Below, one piece after another: positions 12,289 to 24,600 of a stretch of DNA of 64,000 nt (positions are counted from its first letter, which is position 1; each line of letters starts with the position of its first letter). A program made the translations under genes and the position numbers. This DNA is from Pomacea canaliculata (Eukaryota; Mollusca; Gastropoda; Architaenioglossa; Ampullariidae): NCBI RefSeq assembly GCF_003073045.1, contig NC_037602.1, positions 1,054,001 to 1,118,000 on the forward strand. Reading direction: 5' to 3'. Under the pieces are notes generated by a model. The model was not told the origin of the DNA and made no database searches. It worked only from the letters and a program-made list of their open reading frames with translations.

Positions 12289-15200
12289 AGCATACGAAAT
12301 CGTTTAATTTTTACTCGTCGAACCTTTTACAGTAGAAAATTGCGTATGGTCAGCTTTTCCATCCTTATCCATTGTATCCATTGTTATCTATTGTAATTTA
12401 TAACTTTTGCTTCAGCTCGCTTTTAGATACTTATTTGTCCATTGTGCTGTAATGTTATGTCTAGCTCCTATTTGCCGGCATTTTGTCTAGTGCAAGCTAG
12501 AGTTGACTGTACCTCGTCTAACTACGTACCCGTTATTGAAGTGTGATGAATAGCATCGTCGGAATCCAAACAAGTTAAGAAATGTCTGATTATTTCTATG
12601 TTGTGAAATGTTCCTGGTCTGTAGTAAAATCATCCCCGAAACTTGAACTACGCTCATCTTTAGTAGTCTGGATTCTATTAAATATTGTGTGAGATCGGGT
12701 CGACCTAGAAACAGCACAGTAATCTGAGGTTTTCTGCACGTATCAATAGGTTTACTTTGGAAGTTTTTGTACATAATTACAATTAAATTGTTCTGGAAGT
12801 TAGTACAGGATAACAATAATGCATATATCGTTTGTGCAATAATTCTTATTTTAAGAAAATAATTTGGTATAATGTGTACTGTTAATGCACTGAAAGAGTG
12901 TTGATTTCTAAATATAGCATTTTAATTAATTACAGTAGTAGCATTGCAGATTAATTTACCATAACTGTGATCTGTTGCAATTCTGCTCGGGGTTTGTTTA
13001 TTGTGAGTTATCAGCATGACTTCAAAAGAAAGCATAATTAGAAGATATGCAAATTTACATATTTTTTTTTACCTTTCTTTATCTTTTTTTTTGCACTGCA
13101 CGATCTGGAATTTTTGAAGTGAGTTTAACTTTGGGCTTAAACATTTTGGCAGAAAGAAATAAATGTATAAACTTCTAGTTTGAAATATTTGTATGTCAGT
13201 AATTAAGTGGCGTTCATAGTTTTGCAACAACATAATCAGCAAAAGATTATAGGTATAAAGAAAAACAGTTTAGCTGATGCTTGAACTATCTGTGTAAAGA
13301 CCTTGAAGTATAGTGTAAAAATAAAGTTTGACGAACTCTTATGATTAGCTTTCTGTGTAACTGTGACTTGTCGTTTGCTTGGCTGTAAATGTCAAACTGG
13401 GATGGCGACTTTGTTTCGGTTTGCATCAAGGGCTGCAGTGTTTGTACATTTGTCGACTTTTCACAGCTTTGTCTAAATATCCATTCAACACATATGCAGC
13501 CAGAAAATGTACGAACAAGGAAAACTCGAGTCAACTAAAGGTATAGCTAAGCTGATAGATAACTAAGTGGCGAATGGTTTTCTCTAAAACTTTGGGGTTT
13601 GAAAGAGCAATCGTCAAAAAACACAACTCAGATTCGACAAAGGCCATCATCATCATCCTCATTGTCAGGAAGGCAGTTTGTGTACGTATGTGAGTGTGTG
13701 GCGTTAAGGTGAAATACGTGGAAGTAAAAATAAACATTGATCGAGGGGAGCTCACTCTAGCGAAATAAAAAAAAAGCGCAGACGACAGGCTGACACGACA
13801 ACCGAAGAAAGCAGACGTGTGTCTATAGGGAAGCTCAGAAGTCAGCGATTAAACAGTAATTCATTGCCTAGCCAAGGTAACATTCGTAAAAATATTCGTT
13901 ATTTATTTTATTCTACTCCTGCGTTTTATTTTTGCGATTTAATGTGTGGAGAAATCTGTGAATCGGTAAGAGAGTTGACTGTTCACTGGTGCGTCTAGCA
14001 TACATATACATGTATACTGAATGTTGCACTATAGACACAACTTTCAGGCAAGATAAGATACGACTTTATTTATAAATATTTATAAATTATATATATATAT
14101 AAATATTTATAAGGGAGGTAAAGAATAAATTCCTTATTAGAGTTGCTTTTTTTTTTTGGTATCGCCGATTTCTGTGTAATGCGGCTTAGTGAATCTGCAC
14201 AATTGTGCCTTCTGGAGACAAAACAGACGCGTTAAACCGTTCCTACTTAAGTTATAATATATTCACAATATGTGTAAATCATTATTTAAACCGGATACAG
14301 TAAAATATTATCCTTCCACCATTCGTTGTCATTTTCATTACTTCTTTCATTCTCTGTCCCACTCTCGATCTGTAGGTCTCGCATAGAGTAGAAACTTGAT
14401 ACACACTTCTTTAGGTTCTTTATAGGCTTTCCTTACTTAATGACATTTAACTCAATGAAGGGCAGACATATTCGTATTTCTACACATACTAACCTCCTTT
14501 CCATGTCCAGAATCAGGACGATTCAGGGTGAATGAATGTTTACCTATGAGCATTCGCTTTCTCGAGCTCCGTTTTTCGGGAGACTTCGCCAGTAGATAAT
14601 TATACAGTCTTTCAAACGGACCTTTACAACGCATTAGTTGAAGGTACATCTGGAGTTTAGGCCACAAGTTTCAGTCCGAGTGAAATATACATACAGTCTC
14701 TTTATTATTTTTCTCTTTATTATAGAGCAGTACCCTTTAGAGGATTTCTGAAATATAACATGTATAGCTTTCACTGTGTTCATTTGTTGCACAGTTTTTA
14801 CTGCTCATATTATTTATGTATATGATTAGCATTCAGAATGTAACCTTAGTGTTGTAGTTAGAATTGGTGGTAGTGTTAGTGGTAGTGTTAGTGGTGGTGG
14901 TATTGTCAGTGGTAGTGGGTTAACACACATAACCTGAGTACGTTCACATTCCTGTGTAAGTAATTGTATTTTTTTGCACTCACCGATTTTGGTTGTACTA
15001 TTTTGTATATTTTTTTTGTGCCAAGTCTTACGTGCTCCGTCTTATGCGCTATACTATATTTATTATTCGCAATCTGTAATATTTCCTATTTTTTTTAAAA
15101 ATATAGATTATTATTACATTGATAATTCTTGCCAGCTCCTTGCCAGAGCCACATAGTACATCACCACGAAACTAATATCGCTAATATACTGATATGAACT

Positions 15201-15461
15201 GGAAGATGGTTATCATTCAAAGCGTAATAACGATAACAGATAACGCTTTTACCTCTCCGTTTCTGTTGTTGTGAGCGTCTATTGGAACTGTCGCCGGTGA
15301 TCAGCTTCATCCAAAAAAATAAAAATAAAAAATCTGATTTTCTCCTTTTTGTTATAGGCGCACAGGATGGACAAGACGTAGTTTGTTAAAGAGACCACTA
15401 GCTATAACATAAACTTTTTACCATTTAAGTACTGTCACAAGTCGATCCAGATTATATTAGC

Positions 15462-15659
15462 CCGTGGTTCTCAAACGGTGGGGCACGCCCCCCTGGGTGG
15501 GGGCGCGATGTGCTTACAAGGGGGGCGCGAAGGCTGTCATTTTTTAAGTTTCTTATACCGGTATTAGTGAAATTAGCTTACATCGCTGGCTAAGGGGGGC
15601 GCGCGGACTTACCTTTGTTCGTCAGGGGGGTGTCACAAGTAAAAGGTTGAGAACTGCTG
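15462..15659. mobile_element. hAT-like MITE
   Basis: The left end is ccgtggttctcaaac and the right end, read inverted, is cagcagttctcaacc. This is the CAGNGGTTCTCAAC type of terminal inverted repeat of hAT transposons. The flanks atattagc (15454-15461) and ataaaagc (15660-15667) agree at 6 of 8 bases, as expected of an old 8-bp target duplication. At 198 bp it cannot encode a transposase. A truncated relative lies at about 28208. Confidence 0.7.
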
Positions 15660-16798
15660 ATAAAAGCTAAAAAATATTAGCAACGTTTTCTGTTCAACAC
15701 AAAATTTTCAGCGACTATTAGTTTCTTTATTTTAGAAAACTGCGGAAAACTCAGGAGAAGGGAACTAAGATATATTTATGTACTGAACACAGATATAGAA
15801 CAAGAGAGAAAAAGAAAAGGAGAGTTAAGGGACGACAAAAGCTGACATTTGGACAAATTTCCACTTCAAAGTGTGCAAAAAAGTATTTTTTTGGCGGGAA
15901 TGTTTACCATAATATGTCGAATCTTTCGGTTCAGAAACATTTCACTATTTGTCCAGATTACATATATGCTGAAGGCGGCATTGTGTACAAAGATCTTTTG
16001 TCTAGAGGAAATATGATGAATGACTATGGATTGACTCCTTTAATGTAAACTTGAGCAATTATGTCATATTTGACGCACATTTATGTAGGACTGAGCATTG
16101 CAAGCCAAACAAGAAAAGATTTGAAAGAACATAGTTTGTTTTTGCTTTTAAACACGCGCAAGAAATATTAACGTCTGAACAAACAAGTACCGTCCGACTG
16201 AACAACCTACTCTTTACAGACTTCACACGCATTCAAGTATAATATATATGTGTTTGAATAATAGTGTGTCTGGGTGCTTTTGGTACCAGCCAATGATAAG
16301 GAAACTATCAGATGTCAGAAGGGTTTGAGGGCAAAAGATATAGGTTGGTGGTCAGACACTGAAGATCGTAATCAGACTCAATCAACCAACCGGCTGCATC
16401 GATTTAAGCATGTCGCCAGGGCAGAGGGCACTCGGATACAACCGGCTGTCTTGCACACTTCATCCACGGTCCAGAACTAGTCACATGTTTAATACACGAA
16501 GTAAGATCTTTCTGAAAGTCTAGGAATGACATGTAACATGTCAGATGTTAGTGGAATGTCAAACGTGGTGACTGAGACCCTGATAAAGCTACAAAAGTAA
16601 AAGGAAAGAACCTCCGTGCCGATACAGAAACGTTGGTGAGACGACCGAAAGCAGTTCAGTGATCACAGTGCACTCCAAGGACTTCAGTACGCAGCGAGAA
16701 TACAAGACAACACCAGTTCAGTAACGATCTCGGTGTATCAACTTAAACTCGACTCAACCGTCAGACCACGAACTTGTATTACTGGACTGCTTTCATGT

Positions 16799-16905
16799 TA
16801 ACTACTAAAACGAGGCTGGTATATATACAACTTCCGGTTTAGCCAGGTTTCAGCTTAACTACTAGAACGAGGCTGGTGTGTACAAAGCTTCCAGTTTAGT
16901 CACAT
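16799..16905 (+). repeat. 56-bp tandem duplication
   Basis: Two units, each starting ttaactacta.aacgaggct and ending near cttcc.gtttag, with a period of 56 bases and several substitutions. No gene overlaps it. Confidence 0.7.
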
Positions 16906-17117
16906 TCATTGTTTAGGATCTCTGAGACTAACAGTGGAGAACTTGGTAAGAGGCTAAGCTTTGGTCTCGGCAGACAGCAGTCCACCTATACTCGTCCTTC
17001 ATTAGACTGGGATGCTTGCTGTTTGACAAGATCATTTACTGAACCCTTTCAAGACTATGAAATTATTTACGGTCTCTTGTCTGTTCAGTAAACTAGTTTC
17101 CTCTCTCATCCATACAA

Positions 17118-17166
17118 AAACAAACAAACAAACAAACAAACAAACAAACAAACAAACAAACAAAAC
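17118..17166 (+). repeat. (caaa)n microsatellite
   Basis: About eleven near-perfect caaa units followed by degenerate caaac and caag units to about 17200. Open frames of KQTN or FVCL repeats on either strand here are artefacts of the microsatellite. Confidence 0.95.
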
Positions 17167-17567
17167 AACAAACAACAAACAAGCAAACAAGCAAACAAAT
17201 AAACACGCGCACATACAGTTTCTTTATTATTCCTTGCGGCCTTAGGAGGATTTCAGACGTTGATAGAAACGTATTTTAGTCATGAGCTCTACAATATTAT
17301 TATTAATAAGTCATATGTGTATTACGTAACGAGAATGAAAGAGGATGGCTCCAAACTTTAAAGACGACTGATAAAAATTATTTTATTGATTCCTTACGGT
17401 GGATCTACTTGGAAAAATAGACATTTTCTTCGAGGTTCCCGGACGTATACGAGTGAGCAATTGAAGCCAATCTTGCGCTGTAAGTGTATGTGTAAACACT
17501 CACTGATACCTGTAAATATTTCTGCTTTTATCTTTGATACAAATTGGTTGACCGTTCTGTCACTACA

Positions 17568-20500
17568 ATGACGTCTGTCCAAGCGATAGTTGACAATTCC
17601 TCACACAGCTCGTTGCAGCAGGAGTACAATGGCTCGTGTCTCAGACTGGACGACAAGATGTTTCCTATCGAGACCGTTTACGAGAGGGAGCAGGTAATAA
17701 AACATGTTATCTGAATTACGAAAACAACACTCTTCCCAAACGAAACCACGAAAATCATGTCTCAGGAGACACTTTACCAAGATCAGTGCGAACCCCTGTG
17801 TCCACAAAAAACTCAAAGGCGGATAAAGAGCAGATTAAGAAAAGTAACAGAGTTGTGAACATTTGTAGCTAGTTTATAGAAGGTTGATAAGCATAAAAGA
17901 CTAAGAAGGAACAAGATGAAGAAAGTATTATCAAAGAACAAAATGTATTTAACTTCATCTGATTTATCCTTTGACTTCTTTACTTTGCAGGCCACGTACT
18001 TGACGATAGTCATTGCTGATTTGGCGCTGATTTCTGTAGTCAGTGTCCTCGGTATCCCTGGCAACGTTTTAAATGCCGCGGTCTTCTACAGACAGGGCCT
18101 GGGAGAGAGGATCAACCTCTGTCTTTTTGCCCTGGCCATCGTCAATCTCATCGTTCTGATATCACTGTTAATGTCCACCGCGGAAGAGCTGTGTTCACAA
18201 ACCTTCGGATTCGTCTGGGTCGTGTCTCCCTTTGCATACTGTGAGTGATTTTTGAAGCATGCATTTCTTTGAGATTTGTAACTATTTTTTAGAGATCACG
18301 AGCGATAGTGTCGATACGAAAATTGTACTTTTGAGAATAAACCAAGTGTATGCCTCTTATTCTGTACTATTTTGGTCTGGATTGGTTATGTTTTTAAAGT
18401 TCTTTTAATATATTGTTTAATTTCACTCAAGATAGTATTCTTCACTACTGTTTTTATCTTAGTGGAACAGTTTTGACTACTACTTTTTGTCTTATACTGT
18501 AAAATGTTCTTGACTAGTTTCATCTGTCTGTCATATCGTCACTTTAAGACCTAATGAAAAACCTATAGATGAAATCTTTATGGCTGTTTCCAGCTATCAC
18601 GCTGTAAGCATGCGAAGTCGCACCAGTTCACATCTCTTGATTATATCAAAACTTTGTTGACTTATTTATTTGATATTAAATAGACATATTATATTTTAAT
18701 ATTTTCATTAAAAAAATAATACTGCTCCTACTCCTCTATAAAAGATTTTGAACAATAAAGAACTTTCTGTTGTTTGTTTTCAAAAGGCCTAAGAGGTTTT
18801 GTGTGGGCCTCTCAGTTCCTGTCGGCGGTGATCGCCAGTGAGCGGTGTTTCTGTGTCGTCAGTCCCTTCCACGCCAAGAGGCTGCTCAAGACGTCCACCA
18901 TGGCCGCCATCATCGTCGTCTGCTGCGTGCTGTTGACTGGAGGCATGAACACTGTTGTGTGCCCAAAGTTTAACAGTGTCTGTATATTTAATCCGAGTAC
19001 AAACGTCGTAGAAAGAGCTATATATGTCACAAAGTAAGTAAACGTAAAGGGAAGAGCAATTAAAGGGAAATGTAGTTGAAGGGATGGCTGTATTTGGGTG
19101 GAAATAATAAAAGCAAAAAGGGAAAAAAGGGGCGGAGAATATTGGGAATTTCACTAACTCCAAATTATTTTTTTCCTCCATGACCATGTCATTACAGATT
19201 AACTGTCAATGAACGTGTTCCTTTAGACACGTGGTTCGATGTTTGTCCAGTACATGCGAAGTAACTCTTCCTGTTCTCCTGCAGAGGCAAATATAAAGAT
19301 ATTTAGAGAGGTAGTATGCAATAAACAGATTGACTAAAAAGGAGCAACGTAGACATTAAATGACAAAAAACTCCACTTTTGGAAGTAGGCAATAAGATAT
19401 ACTTTTAGTTCTTTGTGTAAATCAGCTCCATTCGCCATACTCTGTCCATCTGGACCACCAAAATTCTTTTCTGCTCATTTGTTTTGTCTAAACTCGACTA
19501 CTGCAATTCTCCTCTTGCTGGCTGTCCACAGTGCATCACTGAAAAGCTTCAGAAAGTCTAGAGCTCAGATGCTCGTCACGTTTTGTGAACATGTCCCACC
19601 ACTTCTTCACTCTCTTCATTGGCTACAAGTTAATAAACTACAAGCTGTCAACTCTGTGCTATGGATTCTTCGAAGGCTCCTTCTCCCACTACTTTACTGA
19701 AATCTTGTCTGTCCACACTCCTGCCCCAAACCTTGGCTCCTCATCAGACCCGCTCATTCTGGACAACGAACGCCCTCCCTCTGTGCTTCTAAGCAGTGGA
19801 ACTCTCTTCCTCATCACATTCGCCACTCGGACTACAAGGCTACGTTCACACGCTCTCTGAAAACATATCTGTTCACAAAGTACTATCCTTGAATTACTAT
19901 TCTTAACTCCCTGGCAATACTGTCTGTCATGTTAACCATCATGTAAAGACTCCAGCTTACACTGTTTATAGCATCTAAATCCCTTCATACCTTCATTCAT
20001 TGCTTTACCTTCTACTCTTGTACCTCATCTTTATGTTGTTCAGTGTGTCTCTACGTACCTCACTGTGCACTGAGGTGTTTATCTTTCATTTATCATTATT
20101 GGTCTGCGCACAGAGTGCGATCTGCCTTTACTTGTAGGATGTTATAGAATTTTAAAGTCATAAAGTTGACAAAATCTGAATAAAATGCTACTTTTTGTTT
20201 TGGGAAATTATAATCTGTATAAAAAAACTTAACAAGAACTAATGCATCTTATGTGATCAAACAGGTATTATCAGGAGAACAAAAGAATACTTGACGTCAT
20301 AGATATTTTCGTCTATTCCACTGCGCTGCAGGGATTCTTTCTCGTCGTCATTGGCATCACGACATACATTACCGCCATCAAACTGCGCGCTGCTCGAGCC
20401 TGGCGTCTAACCGTTATTTTCAAAATAACATCAGAAGCAGAAATGACAACGACACGACCAGAGGCAGACAGGAAGGACGTGAGCGTGACCTTGATGCTGA

Positions 20501-20802
20501 TAGCAACGTCTGTATGGTTCACCGTGTGCATGACAGCAAACCTCGTCGTTCAGTTTGGCAGAATCGTTGCGCCAGGTTTCGAGTCTTACTTACTTTCTCC
20601 AACGCTAATATCCTCACTATGGCGGTTTGTCTTCCTCCTGTGGGCACTCAACTCATCTTTGAATTTCGCTGTCTATTACAAGATGGGTTCTAAGTTTAGA
20701 AATATGGTTAGTATATGTTGGGACGAAAATCGTCACGGACAAATATTTAGTAATGTTTTCGATAATCATAATTATCGTTCCATCGCCATATGTGTTAATT
20801 GA
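17568..20802 (+). CDS. CR-2: class A GPCR, chemosensory-receptor type, S1, intact
   Basis: Exons 17568-17693, 17991-18240, 18787-19033 and 20265-20802 give 386 residues with phases 0, 1, 2. The 42-residue N-terminus has two N-glycosylation sequons (NSS, NGS) and the conserved Cys (NGSCLRLDDK). The exon 2/3 codon T|GC makes the TM3 Cys, and SERC, VVSPF and LLTGGM follow. TM6 has TVCMTANL and TM7 has NSSLNFAVYYKMGSKFR. After KFR the tail (NMVSICWDENRHG...) is longer than in CR-1 and not like its paralogs, so the old stop region may have been lost. Intron 3 (1.2 kb) contains a LINE fragment in the sense direction. Function as for CR-1, inferred from family. Confidence 0.85.
19405..20170 (+). mobile_element. 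LINE reverse-transcriptase 3' fragment in CR-2 intron 3
   Basis: Across several frames the + strand reads LSKLDYCNS, then CEHVPPLLHSLHWL, YKLSTLCYGFF, HTPAPNLGSSSDP and finally RSLKTYLFTKYY. This is the usual C-terminal end of a CR1/L2-like non-LTR reverse transcriptase. Frameshifts break it. The non-coding tail runs to about 20170. It lies wholly inside an intron and does not touch a splice site. Confidence 0.75.
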
Positions 20803-21760
20803 TGGACCGTCGAAAAGAAAATGCATCACTATAAAATGTCTTGGCACATAGATTAAGGAAATTTGCAAAAGACAATCTTCCAAACATTGTAAAGATTACA
20901 GATAAAAAGCGGTGAGATTAAATATTTGTGTCCTTACAGACAATCTTCTTAACTGAAATTGTCTTCTCTACAGCGTTAGGCGTAGGCAGTAAGGATGTGT
21001 CAAAGATTTACTATAAACGCATTTTAAGGGACGCCTGAAATTACATAGTCATTACACTCAAGTCTTATTTCTTGTGCAAAAATTATTTTTAAAAATCTGT
21101 CAGATTAGGCATTTAAATACAAAATACTGAACAAAGAAAACAAGAACCCTGATGGAAATATCTAATTAAATTTCTCACGTTTTTAAAGGTTTGTTGGAAT
21201 CAGTAAAAGCTTTATATATATTAAGAGCTATGTTCACGAGGAAAATGCTTTTAGTTTTAATTTTTAAATAATCATTATTTCTCTATTTACGATATTTGAT
21301 GATGAAACATTGACCTGCGTATAATTTGTTTTAGTGTGTGTGTGTGTGTGCATGTATTGTTGTGTGTGTGCTCACGTATTTGTGTGTGTGTGTGTTTTCA
21401 CATTTTGTTTTCTAAAATTCCGTAGCCTACAATTTAACCCATGCTTGCATTCTCTCCACTCCACCCATCTTACTGCAATTTTTTCCCCCGCGGTTTACAT
21501 ACAGAGGGCAGAGACTGCGATACGAAAATGCACATTGTAATAATTCCCAAAGAAATAAGAATTGATTTGACATTTGCAGTGTAATTGTCCACTCAATAGG
21601 TGCGCTTTAATCAATTACCGTAAATAAACACAACGAACACGACAGGCGCTCCTAGTGAAGTAGTGCTTAAGGAGAAATCCCTGCAAATTCTATAAATTTG
21701 TAAAGTTTTCAGTTTTGAAGAAGGGAGAACACTGGGATCATTCAAACCCATGTGGTCGTC
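20803..21760. other. Intergenic region between CR-2 and CR-3
   Basis: AT-rich, with a (gt)n-type tract at about 21332-21395 and nothing else that I recognise. It must contain the CR-3 promoter if that gene is expressed. Confidence 0.5.
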
Positions 21761-21844
21761 ATGACCACGTGGACACAAGTCCCGGTCTTCACCACGTCCG
21801 AGCAGAACGTGTGGGACATGACGCAGCAGTACAGCGGCCCGTGT

Positions 21845-22127
21845 CTGGTGGTACACCACACTGATGTACATGCATCCACCAGTCAGGACAACAACACTTA
21901 CAAACAGGTGAGAACAGCTGGTGGTACAGCACACTGATGTACATACATCCACCAGTCAGGACAACAACACCTACAAACAGGTGAGAACAGCTGGTGGTAC
22001 AGCACACTGATGTACATACATCCACCAGTCAGGACAACAACACCTACAAACAGGTGAGAACAGCTGGTGGTACAGCACACTGATGTACATGCATCCACCA
22101 GTCAGGACAACAACACCTACAAACGAG
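21845..22127 (+). repeat. 73-bp tandem repeat containing the CR-3 exon 1 splice donor
   Basis: Units: 21845-21907 (partial, within exon 1), 21908-21980, 21981-22053 and 22054-22127. Each ends ctacaaacag (the last aaacgag) and so is followed by a donor: gtgaga at 21908, 21981 and 22054, and gtaagg at 22128. Only the first donor keeps the frame, because 73 is not a multiple of 3. The minus-strand frames across it are by-products of the repeat. Confidence 0.9.
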
Positions 22128-22199
22128 GTAAGGATGGAGAGTGTCATAACTGCACAGGAAGACGAGCAAGCGGACTAGCCATTTGATTAGAATCACAAA

Positions 22200-22560
22200 T
22201 ATTGACAACTATTGGTATGTTGATTAGTGTAAGAAGAAATGTTTCGATTCAAGTTTAGAGGATTCGATGGTAAGTAGATGGCAAATATGGAGTGGAAGAT
22301 CGTTCCACTGTTTTGTATCACAATAACTAAAGTGGTTCCTTGGGTGACAGGGACAGTGAGCATACGGTCGTGAGACAAAGATTGTCTGGCTGGGACGAGA
22401 GAAATAGTCAAGTGAGAAGCCTGCAAAGAAATGAGAACACGGCACACACACTCTGTAGTGGATTCGAGAAAGGATAGGTAGACAATGCAGAAAACTTATG
22501 TTTAACGTAGACATGACACCTTCAAGCAATCCAGTGATTTCACACTAGTCACTCCACATC
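22200..22560 (-). mobile_element. LINE reverse-transcriptase 3' fragment in CR-3 intron 1
   Basis: The minus strand reads LHCLPILSRIHYRVCV, then FSLDYFS and FSYCDTKQWNDLPLHI. This is the C-terminal region of a CR1/L2-like reverse transcriptase (usual pattern LHWLPI..RI.YK and ATKQWNSLP..IR). Only about 100 codons remain. It is antisense to CR-3. Confidence 0.75.
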
Positions 22561-23699
22561 CAACTCTGTGTGAGGTGTTAGCGTGTTTAGGCTAGCCCCT
22601 CTTACAAACATCAGCAACAGTCTAGACCGTGGAGTTTTCTTTTGCTTCTAGCTCGGGGAATTCTTTACGGTAGCAGAGGATCTGAATTAAGATTTCCAAC
22701 TGTCCTACAAACTTATTTTTTTATTCCTCAATTTTAGCAAAAAGTTTTATTAATGGTGGTCTCTCTAACACCGTGGTCATGTAATAATAATAGTAATAAT
22801 AATAATCCTCATCATCCTCATCATCGCGTACCTAAGTATGTAAAAACAATGTAGTCTCCCTTACTACCTACAGGTAACCTCCCCTGAAACGCTTGATTTT
22901 TCAGGAACATTATTGGATTACCATGGTTTCCTGCGGGGCACTTATGCTGCTCCCCATCCTCGGTATCCCTGGCAACATCCGTCAGCGCCGCGGTCTTCTA
23001 CAGGCAGGGCCTAAGGGAGAGAATCAACCTCTGTCTCTTCGCCTTGGCCATCGTCGATCTTGTCGTCGTGCTCGCCATTTGTGCTGTGTACTGTGAACTT
23101 TTGTACCGGGAGGTAATAGGACCATCGTGGGTGATCAAGCCGTACGCTGGTTGTAAGTTATTTACAGCTTTTGTTTTAAGCGTTCTCCTTCGTTCTATGT
23201 TAAGAGACAGATGAATAGAATAGACAATACTGCATAAACGCTCAAAATCTTGTACATTAGTACGCTATCTTTCTTTTTTGTCATTTGATATCGCGCTTTG
23301 TTATGAATGTCTTGTCTCTATTTTTTGATCGTTTATGGCTTAATATTATTGTTAGGCGGGCTTTGTAAGGGTAGGGGGGCCCGCACCCTCAAAAGCGATG
23401 ACGAGGAGACAAGAATGTGAACCTCGTTTACTGTCAGTATGGAGTTCGCCCCACAAAAGCTGAGCATCTTCCTACTTCAGTGTTGTATTGACCTTACAAT
23501 ATTCCGCAATTTCCTGTCTATACAAATACAACAATCTGGCTCATCTAAAGAGTGTCTGAGTACCTGCTGCACTATCTGTACCTATAAATGCTGCAGTGCT
23601 GCAATTTTCTGTTATAGCCAACATACATTGTCACACTTGTGTACATCGACTTATCAGGTGTAGCTACCGCCCTTGGACTAGGAGACCTTCCTACGCGCT

Positions 23700-24600
23700 T
23701 CAGTTAAGTGAACGAGGCCTTCTTCGATGTTGAATTTTCACATCACATGACACATCCCCTCGTAACAGACTTTGTTGAATGACTTTTTGAAGTGGATGAA
23801 GTTGTCAATAAAAGTACAGCCGATGCTGAAAATGCTTCTCTTTAAGGATTTGACAGTTGTAGATCTGTTCAAATGGGCTTCATCGTGGTCTGAAGCCAGC
23901 CTGTTTTTCTGCTAGTTCCTGAGGTAGCGTGGATGTGGTTCTCTATGAACTTCAGCTTGACCTTGCTTGGGTGGCTGATAAGCCTTATGATTCTGTGGTA
24001 CTGGCACTGTTCGTAAGTTTGGGTTATTATTTTTGCGTTTCCAGACTCTTTGGCACAGAACAATAATGGATTTTGTAGGTTTTTTTCCCTACCGTGCTTA
24101 AGAAGTTCAGCTGCAACTTTGTCAATGCCTGAAGACTTTCCTCCCTTCAGGGTTCTTCAAATCGAAGCGAGTTCGGGTGATGTTTAAGTTTTGAATCTTA
24201 AATCTTGACACTCGCATCGCTTTCATGTTTAGTTTCAGCTTTAAGTTCGTGGGGACAAGGCCATAGTCACTGTCTATGTTAGCGCCTGGGTACGTCCTCG
24301 TCTTGGTCTTGTTAATGCTTGATTTGAAACATCTCGGCAGCAGGATATAATCGATTTGGTTATGGACCAATCCATCTTGTAAGTGCCATGTGGCCGTCGT
24401 TAATTTCTTGTGGAGATGTAAGGTGTTGGCTAAGGTCAGCTGCTGACTTTTGCGCAAACCCTAGAGGTGTGATACCCCTCTAGTTAGTTTCTCCGAGGCC
24501 AAATTTACCCACCGTTACTTTCCATTGCTTGTAGGCGTCTGGACCGGCGTTTGCGTGGTACTCATTGAGTACAACAAGAATGTACTTTTTCGGTATATAT
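23700..24600 (-). mobile_element. Degenerate RTE-type LINE in CR-3 intron 2
   Basis: Minus-strand 24457-24122 reads ANTLHLHKK, then HNQIDYILLPRCFKSSINK and TRTYPGANIDSDYGLV, the end of an apurinic-like endonuclease domain of RTE elements. Downstream on the same strand, 24063-23869 has YHRIIRLISHPSKVKLKFI followed by a TGWLQTTMKPI remnant (intact relatives have EQAGFR), the start of the reverse transcriptase. The order endonuclease then polymerase is right for one element; the linker is damaged. Antisense to CR-3. Confidence 0.8.

Larger units (their letters stand above)
12289..17567. other. Intergenic region between CR-1 and CR-2
   Basis: About 5.3 kb with no recognisable coding exon. It holds a hAT-like MITE (15462-15659), a 56-bp tandem duplication (about 16799-16905), a (caaa)n tract (about 17118-17166), a ggtagtgtta-type simple repeat (about 14870-14920) and an AT palindrome of tttataaatattt type around 14070-14112. 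The short open frames show no domain I recognise. Confidence 0.5.

Noticed and set aside
17032..17245. KQTN and FVCL repeat frames on both strands
   Set aside because: Translation of the (caaa)n microsatellite.
21845..22127. CRISPR-like direct repeats
   Set aside because: Contiguous 73-bp tandem units without spacers, in a eukaryotic gene; simple tandem duplication.
24122..24457. Host endonuclease-like gene on the minus strand
   Set aside because: The motif order and downstream reverse-transcriptase start show a decayed RTE retroelement.
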